Source: Plectrocnemia conspersa (taxonomy: Eukaryota; Arthropoda; Insecta; Trichoptera; Polycentropodidae). From it: a stretch of 64,000 nucleotides of DNA. The translations under genes were made by a program, and so were the position numbers. The notes under the pieces are model-generated. The model did no database searches. It worked only from the letters and a program-made list of their open reading frames with translations, and was not told the DNA's origin. The stretch is taken from positions 1,008,071 through 1,072,070 of the forward strand of contig VTFK01000115.1 of the NCBI GenBank assembly GCA_009617715.1. The letters are read 5' to 3'. Shown piece after piece: positions 1 to 12,600 of the stretch (positions are counted from its first letter, which is position 1; each line of letters opens with the position of its first letter).

Positions 1-470
1 TTATTTTCAATATCACGCATCGAACAGGATACGCAGAAACCAGCATTGTCCGCGAGATGAGATGGCGTTCAACCTTTCACCGTTGAATCGGAAAAGCTGT
101 TGTAAAGTCACCACTAAATCCTCTTTGGAATTCGCCATTTCGCCATGCACAAAATATCATTTTGGCATCTTAATGCACTACTTAAACTCGCGTACCGAGT
201 ATCGACTACCATTTTTGATATTTTGTGCGACGACATTAAATCACCTGTCGTGTACGTACAAACGAACGGCTTGTTGGCCGATATTTATTGTTATTTCGGT
301 AACAATGTGTCTTGCTCAAGTAAAAGTATCGATAACCGGATATCGGATTCAATATTGACCGGTTACATGTGTTCGGGCGACACACAAAAGCAATTCGGTA
401 TGAGTTTTAATATTGTGTCGGGCGAGAGGTCCGGTTGTTTTGCGCGGAACTATCAACAGCCATACTGATA
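1..470 (+). CDS. Possible terminal exon or coding remnant, unrecognised
   Basis: A GC-richer block holds two overlapping open frames. The longer useful one runs from about 118 to a stop at 466-468. It encodes a roughly 107-residue Cys-containing segment with the motif VYVQTNGLLADIYCYFGNN near its middle. Upstream in the same frame there are stops at 58 and 103, so if it is real it would be an exon entered by splicing near position 110-140. I recognise no domain. The evidence is only base composition and an open frame next to very AT-rich DNA. It could equally be a decayed transposon piece or part of a regulatory island. Confidence 0.22.
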
Positions 471-480
471 ACGATGTGAC

Positions 481-1659
481 CTTTTAATTATTTTCTCAAC
501 TCAAACACGTTAAAGATATAATATTGAATAACTCAAAATTTTACAAGTCATAAATTCAATATTACATATTATGTAAGTTAAATATGTTTATTTTTATTTT
601 TAAATATTAATAATAATAGCAAAACTCTTATTTAAAGTATTTTCTTTTACAAAAATGTATATGTATGATGGATACAAATTCGGTCCTGTCAAGTTTTTGT
701 TCAAACTTTCGACGCCCAATCAAATTGGCTCTGCAATAATTTTTAAATGCGTATTTGTACGCAACGGCCGTTTTATATATTCTGTATTCTGTGTTCCGTA
801 CAAAGAATGCCGAAAACATAACAACGAATCTCGCGCATTTTTAGCTAAAGGCTTAGGTACGGTTAGAGAATTAATGTCTCATCTAGTAAACGCAGTAATT
901 TCCATTTTTATTCGAGTTCCCTCTTCTTGACATTAAGTATGGGACACCACCATGAAAACCTTTACGCAGCTTAAGTCGTAGTACACGCTAAAAGTCAGAA
1001 AGAATTCAAACATCCGTCGTCCTAACAAAAGATAACGCGTGCACTCGGGTTTGTCCTAAAAATGGCCGTTTGTTTATCTGTTTATCGACAAGAATTTGTT
1101 TCATAAAAAACTTAAAATAGTCGTAATACAATAGTATAGAGTTCAATTCCCCATAGATACTTTGTCTGAAGTAAAAAAATGGGAATAATGCTTAATAAAA
1201 AATAGTGCAACATTGCAATTTTTATAATATTTTGCCTATTCTAGCAAACTCACTTACAAAAATTATTTACAGAGAATCTGCTGCATATAAACCAGCATTA
1301 AAAAAACTAATTTTCATAATATTTTTAACGCTATTATCTCGTGAAAAAATAATTGTAATACATATAAAATAGCATGGAAAAATCAATTTTTAAATCATTT
1401 TAAATCAAAATTGATCTGCTATAACTAGACATAGTATAAATAAGTAGAAAAACTTTTTATAGATCTTGCTTATGCATACGCATCCTTTTTCTTTATATAC
1501 GGTTGCAAAGTATTTTTCACAATGTGATCGAATTTCTTCCAAAAAATAATACTCAAACTTGTTTTTATCCCGTATCAAATTTATTTTTATTTAATTAAAC
1601 AACGTTAATTTTTACAGCGTTTTTATTATTACTCAGAATTACCGCAGTGTATTTTAATT
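481..1659. other. AT-rich noncoding stretch with a dispersed-repeat copy
   Basis: No supportable gene. Short open frames at 628-930 on both strands match nothing I know. Positions 938-1085 resemble 21393-21541: both start with a GGACACC.. CATGAAAACC-like block and both contain AAAATGGCCGTT about 110-120 bp later. This marks a dispersed repeat of unknown class. Confidence 0.35.
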
Positions 1660-2180
1660 GAAAAAGGCTTATCGTCGTCAAGGATCGTACTTTATTGAAA
1701 TCGAACCGAAAACGGGGGCGTAAAGGGCAACACGCCCAGGAATCTGCTGCGCGCGAGGTCCTAATTAAACTTTATTGAAAATTCATTTTTCTCCTCAAGA
1801 CAAGAAGACGTGACCCAAGTGTTAACCGAGAGCAAAATAAAATCGCTTTTCGCGCCGCCAACCAATTTGGTCGGTCGCCAAACGACCGGTTACGTGACCC
1901 ATCTCTATAATATAAAACAAAAACCCCTTCGGTTTTGAGCTGAGACACTTCTCCGTGAGCTTTCGCATAATTTCGGGGCAATTTCAATCAATTACCCCCG
2001 AAAAATATTTTTTACACCGTAACACATTTTGACGCAAATCATCGTATTTAAACGTAAACACTGTGCGGATTTAATAAAATCGCACGGTGGTTCTCCAAAA
2101 TCTCCCGGGAGTGATTGCTTGTAATATTTTTTCGAGTGATGATTTAGTCGGCGAAAGCTCGTTCAGAGCTTACAGAAATT
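1660..2180. promoter_or_regulatory. GC-richer island, possible promoter or 5' UTR
   Basis: This island stands out from the AT-rich surroundings. It contains CpG-bearing blocks (1710-1760, 1850-1900, 2090-2170), a duplicated ACTTTATTGAAA near 1689 and 1770, and a TATA-like CTATAATATAAAAC at about 1904-1918 followed by a GC-rich stretch. A minus-strand open frame at 1772-1987 has no recognisable domain. A promoter or noncoding first exon of a plus-strand gene is the simplest guess. A decayed transposon end is the alternative. Confidence 0.25.
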
Positions 2181-4255
2181 ATCTTGTATATACTGCATAT
2201 AATAAATATTACTTTCTTCATAAAATTAATCTTCAATGAAATTTTATGCGGTGATTAAGCGACGTCGATGGACACCTTTTCCGAGATGACATTACGTGTA
2301 TTATTTTGATATAAAAAATATAATGAACGTAAATTATGAATTAAAAAGTGAGTGTATTCGCAAAGAAATTCGTATATTTGAGATAATGATTATGATTTTT
2401 TTAAATTAACGAGCAAAAGTGCATTACGAAATAATAAATGCCTTTTTTCATATACAAATATGTATATATTATATATACGCACTTATTAAGAGTGGTATTT
2501 ATTAAATTATTTTATTATTTTAGCATCATTAGGATAATTTTAATTAGACGCCATGTCGTATTTTCATTGCTATTGAAAAATAATATTAACATTAGGAATT
2601 ATATATAAAAAATAATTTACCTTTAAACAAAATATTTCTACCTATAATCCATTAATGCCATTTAAAAATGACAACTGAAAAAAATAATACAATGAAAGTT
2701 ACCTTAAAGTATAAAGCATAAAATTTGGCGACGTTCAATTGTGACAATACGTCATATTTTTATTGTTCACCATACATATGTGTAACCATATTTCTCATTG
2801 TTTCTAATAGTTAACTGTAAATCATTAAGATTATAGCAACAAGCAAAATAATGTAACCTTCTTACCAAAAAGTAATACTGATATTTTATGGAGGATAATC
2901 AAAAGAAATCTAATTTATATTTAATTTTTGTTCACAATGAATATTGTTTTTTTTATATTTCGAATAAATATTATTTATTATTAGAGTAATTTTACCTTTA
3001 TATTACTTTTAATAATAGTTTTTAATTAGTATGTATACCTAAAAATATTAAATGAAATTGCTAAGCCGAAATGAAATACTTATTTATATTTTTCTCATAA
3101 GGTTTGACTCTAGATTGTCAATATTTTTTTTAGAATAACCACGCCAAAATTTCCTACGCGCCGTCATATCATCCCAGCCCATGAGAAGTTAAAGGTATAG
3201 TTTTATGGATAAAAACTGTGAAATACTTGAAAAGAACTATTAAAAATTAAAATACTAAAATACTGTTTTAAAATCGTAAAATCTTACAATAAAATTAGAT
3301 TAAATTAAAATATTTTTGGTATTTATTGTGAATTTTAAAAGAATAATATAAAAAATAGAATATTAATATAGATTTTTAATTAATATTTTTTTATTATTTT
3401 TAATTTGTGAATTTGTAAAATTCTTTGCTTGATAAAAATGTATAAATGAAAAGTTTTTAGAACAAAAACAGAAAAACATTTTTTTACTATAAAATTAATT
3501 ATAGTGTATCTTTTTAAAAGTTTTTATTACAATAACTTGATTTTATGATTAGCTTATGCTTGAAAGTATAAAATTTAATATATTTCTATCATAAAATATT
3601 TTTCAGTGTTATTTCGATAATTAATCAGTATTATTTTGATACGACGTGTAAAAATACTACTTATAAATTTTATTTATTTAGGTTGCAAATAAATCCACTC
3701 ATTTTTTGCTATTTTTAAGCTATGTTGGTAACCTTTTTTTAAATGACATAAAATGTTTCATTTTATTATTATTTAGCTGAGAAACAAACCTATTTTTAAA
3801 AAAATTACTTTGTTCACATATATAACTTAATTTTTCATTAGTTAAATAAATTTAAGCTAGTCGTTCCCGACGTGTGCAAATTCACACAGTAACGCGGGAA
3901 CCGTCAAAAATGCGCTTGGATCAACCGCATATGTATCGAACGCGCACGTGCAAAATAACAGTAGAGAAGAAATTGGAATTTAGTTTTAAATAATGGCTTA
4001 TGCAACCGTTTTATTTCAATATTTTAAAATTAAAGTAAATAGCAACAATAGTGAACCTTTTTATTTAACTTATATTATTAAATATAGCACACAGGTTTAC
4101 AATGGTTTGAATATCAAAGCTTAACAAATAAATATTTAAATTAAATTAAAAAAAAATATAGAAATAATCAAGACGATCGAAAATAAAATATTAAATGACA
4201 TTTATACATATAAATAGGCAATAAATTATTTATTTTTGAAATGTCTTGTACAATA
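2181..4255. other. AT-rich intergenic DNA
   Basis: I see no coding exon, RNA gene or clear repeat. The sequence is dominated by A/T runs, with only a small GC-richer patch at about 3860-3960. Confidence 0.5.
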
Positions 4256-4455
4256 TCTCGCTTGCACACAGGTTAGTTGGGAGTGAGCGGCAGCGAGCGA
4301 GCGTTGGTTAGAACAGTGTAAACACCATGAATAACTCTCAACGATTCTATTTAATTGTATGTAGAACGCGAAGGTACAATTGAATAATTCCCAAGGTCAT
4401 GCCGGTGTTTATACACTCACTAGCTGCGATACCTCACGATAGTGAGTTACTGACA
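4256..4455. mobile_element. Short foldback/MITE copy 1, downstream of chitinase-like copy A
   Basis: The left end (4270-4345) contains AACAGTGTAAACACCATGAA. The right end (4400-4450) contains GGTGTTTATACACTCACTAG and then CGATACCTCACGATAGTGA. The right end is an imperfect inverted copy of the left. Related ends occur at 6840-6912 and 7430-7495, at 17725-17812, and inverted at 9500-9650. In three cases the element lies just 3' of a chitinase-like gene. It is probably a nonautonomous DNA or foldback element; the class is not established. Confidence 0.5.
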
Positions 4456-4475
4456 GATAGTAATATAAATTACGA

Positions 4476-6143
4476 CTAATCATGTTTGCTGTATATATAC
4501 ATATAATTGCATACAAGAAGTCTCTTGTCCATTATCCATCCATTAGGACAGTCAAATTTATGAGATAAGTATGTTCCGTTGTCATCTTCCATACAATAAT
4601 AATATTTGTATTCGTCACTCGATTTTTTTATATATCCACTGGATTTGCACATTTGGTCCGATTCCGGCATCATTTTGTTACTAATTGTATTTTTAGTATT
4701 TGTTAAAGCATATTTATCACCGAATTTCTGTAAAATATCATTCATGTGGTTAATTAATGAAAACTTTCCTTGATCACATTTATTATCGTAATCATCGTTA
4801 TCAAGCGTGACTACAACTACCTCAAGATTTAAGGACAATACAATTTCTAATTTAATTTCAATTGATTTCTTGTCTTCATATGATAACCATTCAAGGTTCA
4901 TTGAAAGAATAAGATATAGCTTCATCTATGTCCCATATCCTTTTAAAAGTAGTTAGCTCTTCAGGGCACCACTGTAAATAAATATATAATTTCATTTAAT
5001 ATCTTAAAATTCAAACATATCATGAAAAACTTTTTACATTCGAATAAGCGATATTTTCTGATAATCCTTTTGTGGAAGCACCGAAGTGATGTTCATTACT
5101 GCTTTTAAGTATGTATTTTTGAATATTAAAGTCAGTGATATATGCCACAATTTTTTCTGCAAGGACACCCATTAAAATTAATTTAGTAATACCTTGATAT
5201 ATATTTACTAAACTAAATTTAGGCAAAGTTATATGTTCTTTCGTAGTAGAAGATAATACTAAAAAAATAAAATCTACTATTCTGAAAAAAATAATAAAGA
5301 TTATTTGTAATATTGTAAAATCAATAGTCACCTGGAAACTTCTGAAATGTCAAAAGACAAAAATATATTGTTACTAAGAAGTAAACTGGATGAAAATATT
5401 AAATTATTTTTATCTGTTTCACGGCGAGGTTCTTTATACAGCAATATGACAAAATTTTTATGTACGTTAGATAAACTACCATAGTCTATAAAAGTATCAA
5501 CCCACAATAAATTAACGCCGTCAAAACGATTCTTAAAACAAAAATCTACTATATTCTTAGCAAAGTTCCTTCTTAACTCATTGCTTTGTGATATCTTAAA
5601 AAGTATTAAAAAGTAGTTAAAATTTGAAATAAAATAATAGATATTAATAATTCATTGTTTAATTACTCTTTTTATACCATTACCGTATTTAATGCACCTG
5701 AAGTATATAAATCAGTAACAGTAAGCAATTTCTTTAAATCTTTATTCTCATCTTTCTGTGCATTCAGTGTATTAAAATCTTCTGATATAAAAAAATTATA
5801 ATATTTTATAAATAAGTACATATTTAAATATATTTTTAAATAAGATCGACTAAATACCTAGCATTTTGGAAAATCTCAAAATTGAAGCATTTGTGTGCAC
5901 AAATACGTATTTATATATTAAGTGAGAACAAAGATGTGTATTGATATCACTTGCTTTCAAGTCTCCAAAATAATAGAAATCACAAAATATTAGTTCTAAA
6001 ACGTTAAATATACAAAAAAATAGTGAAAATATAAATTTTATATAATATATTTATTTACAATACTTACTTTTCGTCGTGGATGAACGAGTGTAGATTGTAA
6101 CAACAAAAATTAACCCATATAAAATATGTCTTTGAAAAGACAT
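4476..6143 (-). pseudogene. Chitinase-like protein copy A (GH18 + CBM14), frameshifted
   Basis: Six exons: 6143-6068, 5995-5858, 5781-5684, 5594-5332, 5281-5038, 4971-4476. Exon 1 encodes a signal peptide starting MSFQRHILYGLIFVV. Exons 2-6 encode a GH18 fold: the beta-1 strand KLIFCDF, then NTHLCSHLIY, the catalytic strand as FDGVNLLWVD, then VDFIFL, NEHHFGAS and QGKF, ending in a CBM14 with four cysteines. The family's DxxDxDxE catalytic motif is lost: Asn replaces the second Asp, Leu the third and Val the Glu. All exon lengths equal those of copy B except the last, which is 496 instead of 495 nt. An extra base near 4894-4897 puts a TGA in frame in place of the WLSYE segment, so about 125 residues, including the CBM14, are cut off. 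The rest of the frame is clean, which suggests a recent lesion or an assembly error. Confidence 0.8.
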
Positions 6144-6300
6144 CTTGTCATTTGACTTATACTAGAATAATTTTTTTTTCGCTTTCTGTATTTATAGGTA
6201 CCTTTTATCTCATATTTGTATTAGTTTAATCATATTTTTAAGCAAACTTACGTTGTATACAATTTGTACTTAAGTATCTACACCAATCAGATATGAATTC
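6144..6300 (-). promoter_or_regulatory. Conserved promoter of chitinase-like copy A
   Basis: About 150 bp upstream of the start codon is shared by all three copies. It has a TATA box (TATAAATACAG, core 6191-6196 read on the minus strand) about 50 bp before the ATG, and a distal block near 6245-6285 with AGCAAACTTACG and GTACTTAAGTATCTAC on the plus strand. Similarity stops beyond about 6290, which marks the edge of the duplicated unit. Confidence 0.55.
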
Positions 6301-6839
6301 AAGTAATATCAATAACTTAACAATAACACAATTTTAGTGAGAAAATATGGTTTTAAATATATAAATCTTTTTTTAAATGAATTAAAAGCTATTGTTTCAA
6401 TATTTTAATTCAACGAAATTAGTTAATTCATTAAATACACAATATTATGTAGTTTTACGTACAGTGTTGCTTAGGTTAGGTTTGGGTTTTAACAGCAAAT
6501 GGACGTTTCGCACCTGTCAATTATTTAAAAACCAAATATTTACTGTATTAATCATTCATTATATATCAAATATTCGATCAATTTAAATTGAATTCTGCTC
6601 ATTTTGTTTTAATTACTGATTATTTTATTTGATAGCAAATTTATATTCTGGCACTTTCTTTCTATCGGAGGGCAAACTTATTTTATTAAAATATTTATGC
6701 ATTTTCTTATATATTTTATTTATTTATATACATCACTGTTCTGACCAACGCTCACCTGCTGATGCTTGCTTACAGCTAACTTATATAAATTTTAAAGCGT
6801 ATTTATGTAGCAAATGTTTGCTACATTTAACAGGTTAGG
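6301..6839. mobile_element. AT-rich spacer with MITE family-2 copy
   Basis: Positions about 6465-6535 contain GGTTTGGGTTTTAACAGCAA followed by a GGACGTTTCGC block. The same core recurs at 30405-30460 and, inverted, at 59990-60050, so it marks a dispersed nonautonomous element. The rest of the stretch shows nothing I can name. Confidence 0.4.
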
Positions 6840-7495
6840 TGCGAACGAACGGCAGTGAGCGAGTGTTAGTCAGAACAGTAAGCACCCCGTGAATAACTCT
6901 CAGCAACGAGCTTACTTAAAAAATATAATTTTATATAAACAAATAAAACATATAAACAAATTTTAGAATAAATTAAATAACAGTAATTTACCCTTATTTT
7001 AATAACGGGTCACTCTTTAATTTTTTAACTAATCCTTTTTGAAAATATTTAATTATCTAATAATTAGTTTACTTGTTATGAATTGTCTCCTGATTTGACG
7101 TGTTCTGTTAATAAATATTATTTAATTAAATACATACCAGATACTAATAATACCTTTTGTGTGTTTCTACCTAACGATACACCGAATTCATGGTTCGTAA
7201 TTGGAATATTTGTATTTAGACCGTATTCTTTAAAGAATTGTCCTGTTCACAAACACAAATTATAACAATTAAATTAATAAAATACAGAATACATATGTAT
7301 GCCTTCTATCTAATTTACAATATACCATACAGAGAAAGGCTAGAAAATAGTTTTAGTATATATTATCAACATTAAAACATGTTTTAAATAATCAGAACGA
7401 AGCAAAAATAAAATTTTAAATCCAAAAAATAAGGGTCCAGTATTTACACATTCACTAGCTGCGGTACTTCACGGTAGTAAACGACCGACAACAAG
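6840..7495. mobile_element. Foldback/MITE copy 2, downstream of chitinase-like copy B
   Basis: The left end (6840-6912) is close to copy 1 with GTTAGTCAGAACAGTAAGCA and CGTGAATAACTCTCA. The right end (7430-7495) has TTACACATTCACTAGCTGCG and CACGGTAGT. Between them are about 520 bp of AT-rich sequence without a recognisable transposase. An open frame at 7083-7265 inside it has no identifiable domain. Confidence 0.45.
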
Positions 7496-7662
7496 TCTAA
7501 TATTAATGTAGTGATATTTAAGTCTATTCTTATGGTAGTTGTATGTTTTTTTCCCGTTATTAAAAATAAGCAATAAATAATAACACAAACTGCATAGCAT
7601 GCAAAAGATCATAATATTAAATAAACAATAAATGCATTATAAAATAATAATATAAATTAAGA

Positions 7663-9340
7663 CTAATCATGTTTGCCATATATATACATATGATTGCATA
7701 CAAGAAGTCTGTTGTCCATCAACCATCCGTTAGGACAGTCAATTTGTTGAGCTATATATGTTCCATTAGCATTTTCCATACAATAATAATATTTGTGATC
7801 GTCAATCGATTTTTTTATATATCCACTGGATTTGCACATTTGGTCTGATTCCGGCATCATTTCGTTATTAATTTTATTTTTACTATGTATAAAGGAATAT
7901 TTATCATCGAATTTATGCATAATATTATTCACGTGGGTAATTAATGGAAACTTTCCTTGATTACATTTATTATCGTAATCGTCGTGTTCAAGCTCCACTA
8001 TAACTCCCGCAATATTTAACAACAATACAATTTCTAACTTTATTTCAATTGATTTCTTGTTTTCATATGATAACCACTCAAGTTCATTAAATGAATAAGT
8101 TATAGATTCATCTTGGTCCCATTTCTTTTCAAAAGTAGTGATATTTTCAGGACACAACTGTAAATAAATATATAATAATTATTATTATTTTCGAATATTA
8201 ACATAACATACAAAAACTGTTTACTTTTGAGTAATCGATATTTTCCAATATTCCGTTTGTAGAAGCACCCAAGCGATGTTCGAAACGGTTTTTAAGTATG
8301 TATTTGTGAACACGGAAATCAGTGATAATTGTCACTATTTTTTCTGCAGGAGTTCCCATTAAACTTAATTTAGTTATACTTTGATATATATTTACTAATC
8401 TAAATCTTGGCGCAGTATTATGTTTTTCAATACCATGATGTATAAATAAAAAAATAAAATCCACTAGTCTGAAAAAATAAAATAAGGATTATTTTTTTAT
8501 TAAATAATATCGTAAAATCAATAGTCACCTGACAACTTCTGGAATATCAAAAGATACAAATATGTTGTTGACAGTGAGTACATATGACGACAATGTTAAA
8601 TTATTTTTAATTGTTTCACGGCGCAGTTCTTTTAACAGCAATATGGGAAATTCTCTTTTTATGGTAGGAAAATTAATATATGCTTTAATATTATTTAGCC
8701 ATAATAAATCAACGCCATCAAAACGATTTTTAATAGCAACGTCTACTATATTTTTAGCAAAATTCCTTCTTGATTCATTGTTTTGCGAGATCTTAAAAAA
8801 TACCAAAGAGTATTAAAAATTTAAAATAAAATTAAATACAATAATAATTCATAATCTAAATATACACCTTTCTTAACTTTACCTTATAAAATGTTGATGA
8901 AGAAGAATATCCACCAACACTAAGCAATGTCTTCAAATCTTTATTATTATCTCTCAGTGCATTCAAAGTATTAAAGTCTTCTGATATTCAAAATTTATAA
9001 TATATTTTAGACACACACGTTTAAATATATTTTAAAATAAAAGCGACTAAATACCTTTCACTTTGGTACCTATCAAAATTGACCCTTTTGCATCAACATC
9101 CACGTGTCTATATAATAAGTAGGAGCAAAGATGTGTATTGATATCGCCTGCTTTTAAATTTTTAAAATAAGTGAAATCACAAAATATAAGTTCTAAAATG
9201 TTTAATATACAAAAGATTAGTAAAAACATAAACAATAATTAATATATTTATTTATAATACTAACTTTTAGCCAAGAATGAAGAAGTATAAGTTTGCAACG
9301 ACAAAAATAACCCATATAAAATATGTCTTTGAAATGACAT
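7663..9340 (-). CDS. Chitinase-like protein copy B (GH18 + CBM14), predicted inactive
   Basis: Six exons: 9340-9265, 9192-9055, 8980-8883, 8791-8529, 8468-8225, 8157-7663. They give an intact 437-residue frame with consistent phases (1,1,0,2,0). Residues 1-25 form a signal peptide (MSFQRHILYGLFLSLQ). The GH18 landmarks follow in order: KLIFCDF, NTHLCSYLLY, LLSVGGYSSS (the family's SVGGW strand), FDGVDLLWLN (catalytic strand), VDFIFLF, PAEKI, GAST, CNQGKFPL. The first two Asp of DxxDxDxE remain, but the third Asp and the catalytic Glu are both Leu, so hydrolysis is not expected. The C-terminal ~55 residues are a CBM14/peritrophin-A domain with four of the usual six Cys. The last acceptor of the GH18 strand exon is a weak AAG. 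Likely secreted and chitin-binding; an IDGF-like signalling role is an alternative. Confidence 0.85.
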
Positions 9341-9490
9341 CTTGTCATGCGATTAATACCAGAATAAAATTCATTTTCAGCTTTCTGTATTTATATGCAT
9401 TTATTATCTCATGTTTGTATTAGTTTTATCATATATTTAAGCAAACTTGCGCTATTTACATGTTGTACGTAAGTATCTACGTCATTCAAT
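9341..9490 (-). promoter_or_regulatory. Conserved promoter of chitinase-like copy B
   Basis: Shares with copies A and C a TATA box (minus-strand TATAAATACAGAAAGC, core 9390-9395) about 50 bp upstream of the ATG. It also has the distal block AGCAAACTTGCG plus GTACGTAAGTATCTACGTCA (plus-strand reading, 9430-9483). Similarity ends just before the inverted MITE end at 9500. Confidence 0.55.
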
Positions 9491-9497
9491 TTTTTTT

Positions 9498-9650
9498 AAA
9501 CTAGCTGTCGGTTCTTCACTGTCGTGAGGTACCGAAGCTAGAAAGTGTGCGTATACCGGACCCCCAACTTTTTTGGTTTTAAATATTATTTTTGCTTCCT
9601 TCTGATTTTTTCAATCAATTTTTATGTTTAATAGGTAAAATAAGACATTT
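9498..9650. mobile_element. Inverted foldback/MITE end
   Basis: Read on the minus strand this matches the segment at 17715-17812: ATCAGAAGGAAGCAAAAATA, then GGGGGTCCGGTAT, then TTTCTAGCTTCGGTACC and CGACAGTGA. It lies immediately 5' of copy B, whereas the other copies lie 3' of the chitinase-like genes. The duplicates are therefore bracketed by the same element in opposite orientations. Confidence 0.5.
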
Positions 9651-12600
9651 TATAAGACAAGAGTATTGCAATCCTTAATACTGATATTGCATATGAATCC
9701 TATGCAGTTATTTCACTTTATATCGTTCTCATAAAAATAAGTCAAATATATTAAAAACATAATTAGACGTTGCTTTTCTAGAAATTAAGTTACAAAGTGA
9801 AATACATTTTTTATGTTCTTGCATTTTATTTTTTAAGACATATGGAACATATGCAATTATTAAAGCATCTTTAGCTAATTTAGTTGTTTTATCTTGTTAT
9901 ATTGCGAATTTTGAAAAAGGCAGTTGAGAAACTTTTGCAAATGATTAGAAAAATATTATTTTATCTAAACTAATAGCTGCAGGCAAGACAATTTTTTTAT
10001 TGCGTGTTTATTTAATAAAAAAAATTGATACGATGAGCAATACATTTGATAGGAGAGAAACTATTTTTTTCTTAAACTAGTTTATTAATTTGCTGTTTTT
10101 AATTTACATGGTTTTATACTATCTCTAACCAAAACTTTGGTGCACATAAGACATTGTTTTACACGAAAGTCATTAATCATATTACTTTCTCTTAATTGAA
10201 TTTATATATTTATTTGAAAATATTAAAAATAAGCTCAAAATAAATAATGAAATCGCTGTTTTAGAGCTTAATTTTATTATAAAAGTGTTAGCATTGAACT
10301 ACATTGCACAGATATGGTAACCGAGTTGATCTTATTTCTAGCAGATTAAAATTCAATAAGCATAAACTATAACATTTTCAATAAAGTCTTTAAGATTACC
10401 TTTCAGATTGCCAATTTAGCTTTAGACCAGGACTATCATAAATAACACAGTTATCTTTTTTAAAATTTCTGATGCTATTTATATATAATGCAAACACTAT
10501 TTACTGGTTATCAGTTTTTTTTTTATATATATATTTTTTTTATATGTATAAATACGATAATTGTTGTTATCTATTATAAAAAATCAAATATGTCATACAC
10601 TAACTATGCAAATATATTTTAACTTTTACTGAGTTTGACAATTTATCGGCTTATCAATATTTATTTATTTTATTTACGCAATATAATATAATATATTTAT
10701 GATATTTAATTATATTGAAAAAAATGTATTAAGATCAAATAAATAAATAAAATAAAGACGTGAGAATATATAGTATACGAAAAACTCATAAGATTGTAAA
10801 AGTATAAATAAATAAAGATATGTTGTATAATTTTAAAATAAAATTGGAAAAAAATATATATTGTCATTTTGAGAGATAAAAAAACACATTAAAAAAATCC
10901 AAAAATAAAATATGTAAAAATATCTGATTGAATCAATAAATGATAAACATGATAATATAATGATAAAGTGTAAATATAATTATTTTTAAACGTTATTATT
11001 GAATAAATTTTATTTTAATAATGATGATAAATGAGGGTGTAATTATTGAGCCTAAATTTAGTTATATACACTTGGATATTGTAGCTCCCTAATTTGTAAA
11101 ATTGTGAAAGTTTGTTTATTTATTGACCTGTGGACATATTATATGTTAGTCACTACAAATTGATTTATATATTTATTTATTGTTATTTATAAAACACAAT
11201 CAACATCTATGTATAAGTAATGAGACACAAGAATAACAATTTGTATACTTGAGCAATACAGGTTTTTTTTCTCAATATATTCGAGTGATGACTACGAAAT
11301 CCAAAATGGAATGTTTATCGGCGTTTTAATGCCACAACAAAATCAAAAAAAAAATGTTTATCAACGTATCAACTATGACTTCAATTCGCAGAATTCATTC
11401 GTTGAACAAAACAAAAGGTTGAAAATGCGCCCGCCCTCTATTATCACTTAACGTTTATCTCAAAAACTTTTGTGAAAAATATATTTAATTAAAAACATTA
11501 ACTCTTTTTAATTAAATATATTCTTTTATCATCTCAAAAATTTCTTTAATGGTTTGTATCAAATAATTTTAAGATCTTTAAATCATGTCCAGTAAAAAAT
11601 TCTAACGGGTTTTTATGTTTAAAACTTATTTCCAAATATTCTTATTTTATCTTGTAAAGTATTATTTCGCATCGTTTATTTTTTTAATATTAAAAAATCA
11701 TACAAACACAAATAATATTTCAAAGGAGCTTGTACAGTTTTAAATATTTTAAAAAATTCACGATGCAAAATAATATTTTAAATAATTTGATACCATTAAA
11801 GGCTTAAATTAAAATCAGATCGTGCTTTAAAGGCATAAAAATTTTTAAGCTTTTTTTAATAAACGCTTTAAAGTCTCAAAAAATATTCAGCTTAAATATG
11901 GTAAACTGATTTCTTTTTATTATAAATTTATAATTATTTACCATAATTAGTACAAATTTTCATATACATATATAATATATTACTTTGGAGAGCTTTTTAG
12001 TATTCTTGAAATATTTTTGTCAATAAATCAAAACCAGTTTTTAAAAACGCCAAATAAATACAGTTTTGCTTGAAAACATTTTGACAAAGATATAACGTTT
12101 CATTTTATCATTCCAGTTGTAAAAAATACTTTGATCAATTTATTACATCATTGATTTTTTATATCGAAATATGATATTTTTATATTGACCAATATGAAGA
12201 AAAAGTATTATTATTCAACTATAAAGTTGTACGGTATGTATGTTATTAAATGTCACATAATGTGTACGTTCGCGTCTGTAAATTTAATAAATACAGATTA
12301 TTAACGTTAATAACACGCGTTTTAACGCAATGTTTTATATTATTAACTGAAATTTTATGGCGGTTTAAAGCGTAGCTGACTAACCGCATCTCGGTTGTAT
12401 TTTTTAACACATTTATTATTACAAACGTATACAATTAGGCTGTTGATTTGGCCAGCTTTGGTTTTAAATTTAATAACGATTTAATTATGTTCTGGTTTTA
12501 TGATCCATAATATTCGGGCTCCGTCATTGAACTTAATCGAAGCCCACCTGGTAACGTATCACCGTCAAATATTTGCATTTTTACACCATCTTGAGCTTTT

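Noticed and set aside
1772..1987. Minus-strand open frame in the GC island
   Set aside because: It has an Arg-rich, low-information composition and no domain. The openness is explained by higher GC.
8562..8816. Plus-strand open frame of 84 codons
   Set aside because: It is antisense to exon 4 of chitinase-like copy B.
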